From: Chloroflexota bacterium | GTDB taxonomy: Bacteria > Chloroflexota > Ktedonobacteria > Ktedonobacterales > Ktedonobacteraceae | Assembly: GCA_005879655.1 (NCBI GenBank) | Contig: VBJK01000109.1 | Span: 1-14,036 of the forward strand | Reading direction: 5' to 3' | DNA: 14,036 nt | Shown: piece after piece, positions 5,822 to 12,748 of the stretch | Numbering within the stretch: position 1 is the first letter of the stretch | Layout: each line of letters begins with the position of its first letter | Translations under genes and position numbers: made by a program | Notes under the pieces: generated by a model | Database searches by the model: none | The model's input: the letters and a program-made list of their open reading frames with translations, nothing else | What the model was told of the DNA's origin: nothing

Positions 5822-7350
5822 AAATTCTCATTGCAGACGATGAAAGTCTGGCGAGATCTGTGCTCAAGAGCATACTACAGGAGCTGGACTTGCCCCTAGA
5901 GGGCTTGAAGGAAGCTGTTGACGGCGAGCAGATGATAGAACAAGTAAAACGCTATGCTCCTGAGCTTGTGTTCGTCGATATACGGATGCCCAAGTTGAAT
6001 GGTCTTGAAGCCATCGAAGAGGGGAAAAAGTTTTCCCCCTATACAAGATGGGTTATTCTTACAGGCTATCCTGAATTTAGTTACGCACAACAAGCCATCA
6101 AGCTTGGCGCTTCTGATTACCTGTTAAAACCGGTTGATCCAGAAGAAGTAAAAAAATTAGTGAATGAAGCTAGGCGGGGAAATACAGAATGGCTTCTCAA
6201 TCGTAACAGACAGTTTGAAAGTCAAATAGCAGACCTCTATCAAGGCTTGAGTTCCCTTCAGCAGGAAGACCAAGAGAGTTTTCTCCTCAAGGCTCATTTC
6301 ACAGGGGCGGTCTTTTGCATTGATAGCAACTTAATAGAAGTCGCTAAAGCTGAACGACGGAGAGACTTCCTCCAAACTCTTCACACACGCCTTGACCATA
6401 CAGTCGTAAGCGAATTAAGACAAGCCCTTTTCACTCTCTCAAGTGGAGAATCTGCACTAGTAGTCGCATGGGAACCTACACGATATATACAAGGCAAGCA
6501 GTACCTTTCCACACTTTTATATCCTCTCAAAGAGCTTTATCAACAATTCAACGACAATAATTTTTGCATTACGATATTAGAAACAGATGATTGTTCTTCT
6601 TATAACGAGTTGTATGAAAAGTTGAACTGTATACAGCATTTCTCTCTGCTTCGTACTATCTGCGGCATAGGAAAAACGTTGTATATAGCAGACCTGGTGC
6701 AATATACGACACAGCAAGAATTATTAGAAGTATGTAGCATTCTCATCAAGATCAGCGATTGTTATGGCAAAAAGACCTATTTGAGCTTTATGAAAGCTCT
6801 AGACACATTGGAAAGTAAGCTTTGTGAAAATAACACACTCAATCACCATACAAAAACATGTATAGCTAATTTTCTTAACCGTACTGTTTCCTGCCAGTTA
6901 GAGGCACACCAGGATACAACCTGCTGGAAACAGGTACTACAAGCTTGTGGTGAGGAACTACTGATTGATGAGCAGAAGAAAGATAAACAAGATATTGTAG
7001 ATCAAGTGGTATCGTTTATAGATGAAAATTACATGTTCGAGATAGGCGTCGGACAGATCGCAATGCAGCTTCATGTGACGCCGAACTACCTCAGCTCGCT
7101 TTTTCACAAAAAAATGGGGATGACTTTTATGAAATACCTGACACATGTTCGTATGCTGCGCGCAAAAGAGTTGCTCACTGATTCTAAGCTATCGATTCAA
7201 GAGGTTGCCGAGCAAGTTGGGTATTACAGCAGTCGTCATTTTACGAAGACATTTACTGAACTCTTCGGTTACTATCCATCAGATTGTCGAAAAAAAAGTA
7301 TAAAATCAGGTGCTCTGCGCTTAACGGAAGAGACTGTTACAAAAAACTAA
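5818..7350 (+). CDS. AraC-type response regulator, YesN-like
   Basis: 510 residues. The receiver domain (1-120) has the acidic pair Asp7/Asp8, phosphoacceptor Asp54 in VFVDIRMP, Thr82 and Lys104, so it is a complete receiver. The C-terminal about 100 residues form an AraC/XylS DNA-binding domain with two helix-turn-helix units: VGQIAMQLHVTPNYLSSLF and, after RAKELLTDSKLSIQEVAEQVGY, SSRHFTKTFTELFGYYPSD. Between them lies a 270-residue middle region (about 125-395) that I cannot assign; YesN-type regulators often have such a diverged middle part. The start overlaps the kinase stop (ATGA at 5818-5821) and has GAAGGTG at 5807-5813. The kinase and regulator are a cognate pair by position and family. 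The middle region is richer in A and T than the neighbours. Likely targets are this operon and sugar-use genes elsewhere. Confidence 0.93.
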   Translation: MKILIADDESLARSVLKSILQELDLPLEGLKEAVDGEQMIEQVKRYAPELVFVDIRMPKLNGLEAIEEGKKFSPYTRWVILTGYPEFSYAQQAIKLGASDYLLKPVDPEEVKKLVNEARRGNTEWLLNRNRQFESQIADLYQGLSSLQQEDQESFLLKAHFTGAVFCIDSNLIEVAKAERRRDFLQTLHTRLDHTVVSELRQALFTLSSGESALVVAWEPTRYIQGKQYLSTLLYPLKELYQQFNDNNFCITILETDDCSSYNELYEKLNCIQHFSLLRTICGIGKTLYIADLVQYTTQQELLEVCSILIKISDCYGKKTYLSFMKALDTLESKLCENNTLNHHTKTCIANFLNRTVSCQLEAHQDTTCWKQVLQACGEELLIDEQKKDKQDIVDQVVSFIDENYMFEIGVGQIAMQLHVTPNYLSSLFHKKMGMTFMKYLTHVRMLRAKELLTDSKLSIQEVAEQVGYYSSRHFTKTFTELFGYYPSDCRKKSIKSGALRLTEETVTKN

Positions 7351-7387
7351 GCACTTCTGGAGATCAGCAGTCGCACGCATTTCATGT

Positions 7388-7393
7388 AAGGAG
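7388..7393 (+). promoter_or_regulatory. Ribosome binding site that fixes the binding-protein start
   Basis: AAGGAG lies seven bases before the ATG at 7401. It decides this start over an upstream in-frame ATG at 7284, which would lie inside the regulator gene and put about 39 residues in front of the signal peptide. Confidence 0.8.
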
Positions 7394-7400
7394 ACTTCTT

Positions 7401-8702
7401 ATGTTGTTTAGCCATGATCACAGAACAGAAGATTTTAATGACAAGGGTACTAACGGCTTGTCACGCCGTGCCTTTCTTGAACGCACTCTGGCTCTTAGTG
7501 TGAGCAGTAGTGCTATGCTCACTGCCTTGAATGCCTGCGGCAATACAGATTCAGGAAGTACCAGCACCAACCAGCCAATCACACTAACTGCATGGGACTA
7601 CTGGATTAGTGAGAATGCCAAGGTCATGCTTCAGCGTTATGATGATTTCCACAAGCTTCATCCAGGAATCAAGATTGAGCGCACCTACGTCCCTTACGCT
7701 GATATGAATCAGAAAGTGCTGCTAGCGACAGCAGCAGGAACGTTGCCAGACCTGATTTTTGTAGATACCCTTTCTCATCCTACTTACTCCGCTAATGACG
7801 TGCTCCTGGATCTCACAGAGCGGATAAAAGCGTGGGGGCAAATCGATCAATATTTTCCTGGCATCTTGCAGTCTTGCTCATGGAAGGGCAGACAATATGG
7901 GTTGCCAGATCATAGCAACTTGTTAGGATTGTACTACAACGTCGCTATGCTTGAAAACGCAGGGGTACAGCCACCGACGACATGGGCTGAGTTGCGCAGT
8001 GCCGCTAAGCAGTTGACCAAAAAAGGCGTCTACGGGTTTGCGACAGCAGCAAGCAAAACCATGGAAGGGACCTTTGAGTTTCTCCCCTTCCTGCGGCAAG
8101 CAGGAGCAGACTGGGGCACTCTGGATAGTCCAGCTGCCACTCAAGCACTTCAGTTCTTAGTTGACCTGATCAATGATGGCTCGTTGTCAAAAGAAGTGAT
8201 CAACTGGGCACAACCTGAATCGATGCAGCAGTTCCTCGATGGGTCAGCTGCGATGCTCCAGAATGGAAACTGGCAGCTTTCTACATTGGAGAAGAAAGCG
8301 AAGTTTAAATGGGGAGTAGTTGCCTTACCGAAGGGTCAAACTCATGCTACTAGCCTTGGCGGAGACAATTGGGCGATCTTCAAGACAAGTAAATATGCTG
8401 ATGCTGCTTGGGAGTTCATCAAGTTTACACAGGAACCCCAGCGTTACAAAGAGCACGTCATTGCTATTCGGGCATTGCCTGGTCGGAAGGATGTTGCGCA
8501 AGATGCAGTCTGGCAGAAAGATCCAAGACTGAACGTCTTTGTCAATCAATTCCCTTTTGCGCAGACTGTCGGCGGAGGACCAAATGCCTCGAAAATCTCT
8601 TCTCTATTTGCACCTGCTCTACAATCAGCCCTCATAGGTCAGGTGTCTGCTGCTGATGCACTCAAGCAAGTGTCTGCGAGCATCAAGTCTCTACTTTCCT
8701 AA
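7401..8702 (+). CDS. Extracellular solute-binding lipoprotein, ABC sugar-transporter type (family 1)
   Basis: 433 residues. The N-terminus carries SRRAFLERTLAL with twin Arg at 22-23, a hydrophobic stretch and a lipobox LNAC with Cys46. This reads as a Tat-exported lipoprotein held at the outer face of the membrane. The mature part opens with ITLTAWDYW, has PDLIFVDTL and GRQYGLPDHSNLLGLYYN, and then FLDGSAAMLQNGNWQL, GVVALPKG and GGDNWAIFKTSKYADAAWEFIKF, the block order of family 1 sugar-binding proteins. It probably binds an oligosaccharide or monosaccharide. It starts 50 bases after the regulator gene with no promoter visible between, so it is likely transcribed with the kinase and regulator. 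No permease or ATPase gene follows in the window; it may serve a transporter encoded elsewhere or act as a ligand-presenting partner for the kinase. Confidence 0.92.
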   Translation: MLFSHDHRTEDFNDKGTNGLSRRAFLERTLALSVSSSAMLTALNACGNTDSGSTSTNQPITLTAWDYWISENAKVMLQRYDDFHKLHPGIKIERTYVPYADMNQKVLLATAAGTLPDLIFVDTLSHPTYSANDVLLDLTERIKAWGQIDQYFPGILQSCSWKGRQYGLPDHSNLLGLYYNVAMLENAGVQPPTTWAELRSAAKQLTKKGVYGFATAASKTMEGTFEFLPFLRQAGADWGTLDSPAATQALQFLVDLINDGSLSKEVINWAQPESMQQFLDGSAAMLQNGNWQLSTLEKKAKFKWGVVALPKGQTHATSLGGDNWAIFKTSKYADAAWEFIKFTQEPQRYKEHVIAIRALPGRKDVAQDAVWQKDPRLNVFVNQFPFAQTVGGGPNASKISSLFAPALQSALIGQVSAADALKQVSASIKSLLS

Positions 8703-8708
8703 ATCTAC

Positions 8709-8744
8709 CCTTTCAGGGCAATCCCTTGTGCTTGCCCTGAAAGG
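8709..8744 (+). terminator. Strong stem-loop at the end of the operon
   Basis: A perfect 13-base-pair stem (CCTTTCAGGGCAA at 8709-8721 and its exact complement at 8732-8744) has a 10-base loop, starting six bases after the stop codon. It lacks a T run, so it is either a terminator of unusual type or an mRNA-stabilising/processing hairpin of the kind often found after binding-protein genes. Confidence 0.6.
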
Positions 8745-8954
8745 AAGAGGAGGATTTATCTGGACCAATACCCCAAGCCTTGAATAGAAATGAGCGGTCT
8801 CATAGTAGTTTTACTCCATACAAAAGTGAAGGTATCTATGCTAGACTTATAGAAGGTCATAGATTGTGCTTCACAGATTTCATTGGGTTTTCCTTCCTCT
8901 GTAGCATTAAGAGAGTTTTGAGATAATGCTGACCTCTAGATAGGAGTGCTAGTC
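8745..8954. other. Intergenic DNA with an orphan Shine-Dalgarno sequence
   Basis: AGGAGG at 8748-8753 is a perfect Shine-Dalgarno hexamer but no ATG, GTG or TTG follows at usable distance; the only in-range codon (CTG at 8760) reaches a stop after seven codons. No gene is supported. No convincing promoter for the receiver gene downstream was found. Confidence 0.4.
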
Positions 8955-9437
8955 ATGCGGCCATCTGTACTATCCTCATCTGTGCATTTGAAGAGAGGAA
9001 ACATACAAGACTATTCCTCTCCACACTGTATATTGATAGTAGATAAACATGTTGGTATTGCCAAAATGCTTAATTGGGCATTTACGCTAGAAGGATACGA
9101 TAGCGTAGCCATTGAGGATCAGAGTTGGATAAGCCAGGCCCTTGCACAAAAACATCATTTCTCAGCTATTTTGCTCGATTTAAGCAGAAATCTATGGCTC
9201 AATAGAGACGCTTGCATTGACTATATAGAAGAACAATGGAGTACGTTCTACTATGGGAACCCACCACTGATTGTGCTCACCACAACCTCTACCCCAGATA
9301 GACATGTCAATGGCTACCCTCTTTTCCACAAACCCTTCTATGTTGGTGATCTTATTGCCAAAGTCAAGTCACTAGTTTCATATATCCCACCAGAGTTTCC
9401 GGCTCTCCATCAGCATCCTGCCGAGGAAAAGCTATAA
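8955..9437 (+). CDS. Stand-alone receiver (CheY-like) protein with degenerate acidic pocket
   Basis: 160 residues. The ATG at 8955 is preferred to a GTG at 8946 because AGGAG (8942-8946) sits eight bases before the ATG. After a 24-residue extension comes a receiver-like fold: CILIVDKH (Asp30), AILLDLS (Asp75, the likely phosphoacceptor), LIVLTTT (Thr109-110) and FHKPF (Lys126), followed by the final helix and a 20-residue tail. The acidic pair that binds magnesium is reduced to a single Asp, because the second position is Lys31, and the MPxxDG block after Asp75 is missing. Phosphorylation is therefore doubtful; a phosphate-independent or protein-binding role is possible. No output domain is attached. 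It sits 250 bases after the sensor operon on the same strand, so it may belong to the same signalling set, but no shared transcript is shown. Confidence 0.7.
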   Translation: MRPSVLSSSVHLKRGNIQDYSSPHCILIVDKHVGIAKMLNWAFTLEGYDSVAIEDQSWISQALAQKHHFSAILLDLSRNLWLNRDACIDYIEEQWSTFYYGNPPLIVLTTTSTPDRHVNGYPLFHKPFYVGDLIAKVKSLVSYIPPEFPALHQHPAEEKL

Positions 9438-9479
9438 AAAAACCTGCTCATTTCGTCGGGCAACATTACATGCATTGGG

Positions 9480-9505
9480 GTCTCTATCCTTGTAGGGAAA
9501 GAGAC
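9480..9505. repeat. Stem-loop next to the possible TnpB relic
   Basis: GTCTCT-A-TCC pairs with GGA-A-AGAGAC around a six-base loop: nine pairs with one internal mismatch. It begins at the stop codon of the minus-strand frame 9484-9711. Right-end hairpins occur in this position in IS200/IS605 elements, but it may also be an ordinary intergenic hairpin. Confidence 0.45.
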
Positions 9506-9711
9506 TCTCTCACGTCTCCCCCTGCACAGACCGTTGGCTTAGATCGCGTGTAAAGCCAGCCTCCAATTTTGCTAGCCATAGTCGTTTTTTTAATAGTGTT
9601 AGTACGAGGCGCGGCCAGTTCGGTATTTTTGGCTGCAACGTGATCGGCATGACAAAGTGCAACACCTATAGGAAATAGTATACAAGGAGGCACGCAATCA
9701 GTTACACTCAC
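9484..9711 (-). pseudogene. Possible relic of a TnpB (IS200/IS605-type) C-terminus
   Basis: The minus-strand frame gives up to 75 residues from a GTG. Its middle, ALCHADHVAAKNTELAA, resembles the end of the TnpB zinc finger and last RuvC motif (typically C-G-x-x-x-x-A-D-x-N-A-A-x-N-I). The tail PTVCAGGDVRESLSLQG also has the look of a TnpB end. The rest of TnpB is missing: the frame is closed by a stop about 18 bases before the GTG, and no matching part was found further upstream. TnpB is the RNA-guided nuclease of these elements; a relic this short could not be active. The match is short and made by eye, so this may equally be chance coding. Confidence 0.25.
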
Positions 9712-9926
9712 CTTACCTAAACGATATTGTTATTAGCGGACAATAATACTGAGCAATCTCTATGCAAGAATATTATGCAGTGAACCGTGATGGTGGTGGC
9801 AAGATTATCGATGACAGGAGAATGGGCAGATTGTGAAGAAACCTGCCAAACCATCTATCCAACCGTTACGCTTACCAGCATTTAGGTGGCTGAGCGCATC
9901 GGTGAATGCAATTTTGAGGGAAATAT

Positions 9927-10079
9927 ATGGCCCAATGGAACAATTGCCAATCTGTAATGTTAATGTATTCCCAAGTTGATGAACGTTGTAGAAATCTGAT
10001 ACGGACTGTGTCAATACCTGTAGTGCTTCCTACAACTAACATCTATGACCTGGGAATTCCCATCTCAAGGGGGGAATAG
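9927..10079 (+). CDS. Small open frame of 50 codons before the second anchored-protein gene
   Basis: An ATG at 9927 has GAGGG (9916-9920) six bases upstream and the frame ends with TAG at 10077-10079, eight bases before the ATG at 10088. The product (MAQWNNCQSV...) shows no recognisable domain, signal or membrane segment. The good ribosome site and tight spacing to the next gene are the only arguments for it; a translated leader affecting the downstream gene is possible. It could well be chance. Confidence 0.2.
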   Translation: MAQWNNCQSVMLMYSQVDERCRNLIRTVSIPVVLPTTNIYDLGIPISRGE

Positions 10080-10087
10080 GCACGCAT

Positions 10088-11473
10088 ATGAATATGCCAC
10101 CAAATGGTTTTGATATGTCGGCGGATGATGATCGCACGGTGATTGCGCCACCTGACTGGTCGCCTGTCGATCCTGCACAAATGCCGCCTGGCCAAATGCC
10201 ACATGGCCAATCCGGCTATGAAACGGCATTTATGCCTAATCCTGATATGAGCAGACCCTTTAGCGGTCCCCCCATGGGGCCTGGTATCCCTAACACACCT
10301 CCTATGTGGAGTGGGGCTGCATCGCCGCACAACTCAGGAGCCTGGGGGGCTACCGTGCCTGAAATGCTACCAGTGCCCCCAGCAGGATGGGATGCTGGCC
10401 CGATGCCCGGAGCAATGGAGCCGGGCAATTCGTCACCAGATGCTCAGCCACAGTGGCAAATGAGCCGCAAAGGGTGGATCGCAACTATTTCGGTAGTTGC
10501 AGTTATCTTCGTACTTATCTTTGGACTCGTCTGGCGCTTACTGGTACCAGCCAGCATACAGCCAAAATTGACCGCACTTGGGACAGCACAGGCGTTTCCA
10601 GGCGGGCTGGTCTCACTTCATGGCTCGAATTTTGAGCCGAAAGGTACGATAACTTTCAGCGTTAATGATACGCCCGTCACTGCATTTATCCCAGGGCCGC
10701 AGGGAGGTCTGGCAGGAGCTACTGGTGGTCCGTTGTTTAGCAATGTGCTCGCCTCCCACGTCAATCGCACTCTTCCCTTTGATACTTCTGTCACAGTTGC
10801 TAGCGATGGTTCATTTGATGCTGCCATCACTATCCCAAGGTCCCTCTCTCCATCAGATACATATCGTATTCAAGCGACTGAGCAAGGAGTGCAGAAAGTT
10901 GCGGCGGCTATGTTGGAACTGCAAGGCCAAGCTCTCCCCACACCAACTGCTACCTCAACAATGCCGCCCATTGCCACTTACGCGCCATCCGTGACGCCTA
11001 CACCAACCAATACGCCGACGCCAACACCGACGCCAGGACCTTGTGTCACAGCGTCACCTCACCTGCTAACCTTCCAGGTGAATGTCCTCGGCGTGACACC
11101 TGCATCGGGGACTGTGGTTATCGCGTTTTGTACTGTAGGTACGGTAGGTGTTACAGCCAGCCCAGGTCTAACAGTCTCACCAGCTCCCATTTCGTATGCG
11201 GCTCCAGCTGGTGCACCAGTCACCATTACACCTAGCTCCACCATCACTCCTGGTACCTACACAGTCACCTTTACACCTCCTAGCGGTAGGGCCTACGATA
11301 CGGCCACAATCTCTGTTGTGGTAACTCCCGGTCCCGCTATCACACCAACATCCGCGCCATTGCCAACACCAACATCCGCGCCATTGCCAAAACCCACACC
11401 CGTGCCAGTGGTAACACCCATGCCAGTGGTCACGGCAACAATCTGTCCAATACCTAAGAAACTTGGTTGTTAA
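10088..11473 (+). CDS. Anchored envelope protein with two Ig-like domains and Pro/Thr linkers, paralogue of the 2225-3634 protein
   Basis: 461 residues. The N-terminal 125 residues are a Met/Pro/Gly-rich, probably unfolded cytoplasmic part without a zinc ribbon. SRKGW leads into one membrane segment (about 130-152). An Ig-like domain follows (about 160-280) that matches the other protein block by block: AFPGGLVSLHGSNF against [15 protein letters not shown], and TYRIQATEQ against TYRVQAAEQ. After a TPTP linker (283-317) comes a second beta-rich domain (about 318-413, ending near TPGTYTVTFTP) that the other protein lacks, then a Pro/Thr/Ala tail ending ICPIPKKLGC. Cys319/Cys348 and Cys453/Cys461 lie outside the membrane and could form disulfides. 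The start at 10088 is uncertain by two codons (a second ATG at 10094); AGG at 10078-10080 lies seven bases upstream of the first. The role is unknown; surface display or envelope structure is most likely. It ends at a strong hairpin facing a convergent gene. Confidence 0.82.
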   Translation: MNMPPNGFDMSADDDRTVIAPPDWSPVDPAQMPPGQMPHGQSGYETAFMPNPDMSRPFSGPPMGPGIPNTPPMWSGAASPHNSGAWGATVPEMLPVPPAGWDAGPMPGAMEPGNSSPDAQPQWQMSRKGWIATISVVAVIFVLIFGLVWRLLVPASIQPKLTALGTAQAFPGGLVSLHGSNFEPKGTITFSVNDTPVTAFIPGPQGGLAGATGGPLFSNVLASHVNRTLPFDTSVTVASDGSFDAAITIPRSLSPSDTYRIQATEQGVQKVAAAMLELQGQALPTPTATSTMPPIATYAPSVTPTPTNTPTPTPTPGPCVTASPHLLTFQVNVLGVTPASGTVVIAFCTVGTVGVTASPGLTVSPAPISYAAPAGAPVTITPSSTITPGTYTVTFTPPSGRAYDTATISVVVTPGPAITPTSAPLPTPTSAPLPKPTPVPVVTPMPVVTATICPIPKKLGC

Positions 11474-11485
11474 AAACGCACTAAG

Positions 11486-11526
11486 CAAGGGTGGGCGGAT
11501 CGATGTTTCTGATCCGCCCACCCTTG
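11486..11526. terminator. Shared terminator hairpin between convergent genes
   Basis: A perfect 16-base-pair stem (CAAGGGTGGGCGGATC at 11486-11501 and its complement at 11511-11526) with a nine-base loop lies between the stop of the anchored protein (11473) and the stop of the transglycosylase (11558, opposite strand). Neither side has an immediate long T run; on the minus strand five T follow about ten bases later. The position suggests it ends transcripts from both directions. Confidence 0.7.
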
Positions 11527-11557
11527 CCTATTATCCCTTACGCAAATCCCAAGAGAC

Positions 11558-12532
11558 TCAAATACCCATAATTTTGCGGATATATTGACGGGTCTCGAAG
11601 GGTATGTAATTCATCCAACTAGCACCGCCTACCTTTACGGCGCGATCTACGGTCCCACCGCCAGAGTTATAGGCAGCAAGTGCCTTAGCATAATCCCCAT
11701 TGTATTGCCGAGCCTGATTGGCCATCAAACGCGCTGCTCCCTGTAAGGAGGATATGGGGTCCCAGGGGTCAACACCTAGCGAAGCGGCTGTACTGGGAAT
11801 AAATTGGGCAATCCCGATGGCACCGGACGGTGAAACCGCTCTTGGATTAAAGCCACTCTCAGCATTAATCTGTCGCACAAAGTAATCTGGACTGATGCCA
11901 GCATTAATGGCATCCTGGCGTGCAATAGCAACATACTGACTGGTAGGTAAGGGCATATCTACCGTGTTCTGTGCACCTGGCTGGAACACATTATGTGCCG
12001 CAATACTCCAACTCTGCTGTTGCGCGATGGCCCAATCGATCACCCCATTGATCAATGGTAAAGTGCCGTGATTGTCTCCTAGAGGGGAGAGCGACAGTAA
12101 CGTGATGAGCAGAAAGAGCAAGAGCGAGGTCAGTACAACAGCGGAACGCAGGTGTGGATGTATACGTTGCTCGCTCTTTGTCTTTGCCTTCGCCTGCAAA
12201 CGTCTTTTTGCACCAGGAATAACTATTGGCTGCCTTGCGGTGGTCGTACTCATGGTTGACTGTAACGCATCGAGCAATGATTGCGTCGTAGCCTTATCAT
12301 AGACTGGCGTTGTGATTTTGGGTGAGGAGTCTGTTCTACTGGTGGGTTGTATTTGTGCACGAAGCGAAGGTTGTGCTGCCTGATCGGTATCCTGTGTGTT
12401 AATCTGTTCCGGGAACATGCTCAACGGTGTTGTCAGAATAGCTGGGGGTGCTTGACTAACACCGGAAAAACACTCTTTTGCCCAATCAGCATCCGAGGGC
12501 TGAAAAGACGGTGAAGGACGAAAATCTGACAT
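11558..12532 (-). CDS. Membrane-anchored lytic transglycosylase (SLT domain)
   Basis: 324 residues. The first about 125 residues are polar, Gln/Thr/Ser-rich and probably unfolded in the cytoplasm. A basic stretch (109-129) precedes one membrane segment (about 130-150), then a linker, then a C-terminal SLT domain (about 195-324). The domain shows the family motifs in order: INAESGFNP with catalytic Glu225, GAIGIAQFIPSTA, then AKALAAYNSGGGTV and YIPFETRQYI. Enzymes of this type cleave peptidoglycan glycan strands, leaving a 1,6-anhydro end, during wall remodelling, spore or hyphal development, or insertion of envelope machines. The active domain should face outside. The long unfolded cytoplasmic N-terminus is less usual than a plain signal peptide. 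It is transcribed away from the GH57 gene behind its own terminator, so it is probably a single-gene unit. Confidence 0.9.
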   Translation of the reverse strand: MSDFRPSPSFQPSDADWAKECFSGVSQAPPAILTTPLSMFPEQINTQDTDQAAQPSLRAQIQPTSRTDSSPKITTPVYDKATTQSLLDALQSTMSTTTARQPIVIPGAKRRLQAKAKTKSEQRIHPHLRSAVVLTSLLLFLLITLLSLSPLGDNHGTLPLINGVIDWAIAQQQSWSIAAHNVFQPGAQNTVDMPLPTSQYVAIARQDAINAGISPDYFVRQINAESGFNPRAVSPSGAIGIAQFIPSTAASLGVDPWDPISSLQGAARLMANQARQYNGDYAKALAAYNSGGGTVDRAVKVGGASWMNYIPFETRQYIRKIMGI

Positions 12533-12581
12533 AAATAAACCTATCTCATTACTATGCTACACTTTATTCTGGTTAGTGCAG

Positions 12582-12611
12582 AGTCTACCTAAATAGACCG
12601 GGGCACGTCAA
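12582..12611 (-). promoter_or_regulatory. Possible promoter of the lytic transglycosylase gene
   Basis: Read on the minus strand, TTGACG (complement of 12606-12611, 5/6) and TAGACT (complement of 12582-12587, 4/6) are spaced by 18 bases. Transcription would start about 45 bases before the ATG at 12532. Confidence 0.35.
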
Positions 12612-12698
12612 ATTTTTCGCACAATGATGGGTGAAAAGTAATACGTCTTGCTCACAATTTTCATCGCATCATTACAGGTTTATAGGAGGAACAACTGC

Positions 12699-12734
12699 AA
12701 AAAGGGGAGGAACATGCTCGTCGTGTTCCTCCCC
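12699..12734 (-). terminator. Intrinsic terminator of the GH57 gene
   Basis: On the minus strand an 11-base-pair perfect stem (GGGGAGGAACA arms, 12704-12714 and 12724-12734) with a nine-base loop is followed directly by five T (complement of 12699-12703). It lies 15 bases after the GH57 stop codon and is the clearest rho-independent terminator in the window. Confidence 0.85.
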
Positions 12735-12748
12735 CGTAAAGTGTAAAA

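Larger units (their letters stand above)
9438..10087. other. 650-base stretch without a confident gene
   Basis: Seen here: a hairpin at 9480-9505, a possible TnpB-like relic on the minus strand (9484-9711), an inverted pair TATTGT / ACAATA at 9725-9730 and 9740-9745, and a 50-codon frame at 9927-10079. None is strong. The leader of the anchored protein starting at 10088 must lie in the right half, but no promoter here meets a good consensus. Confidence 0.4.

Noticed and set aside
7284..7400. Upstream start for the solute-binding protein
   Set aside because: It would overlap the regulator gene by 67 bases and place a basic stretch before the signal peptide; AAGGAG before 7401 is a clear ribosome site.
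9805..10014. 69-codon minus-strand frame
   Set aside because: No similarity to a known family is seen, there is no clear ribosome site, and it overlaps the small plus-strand frame; treated as chance.
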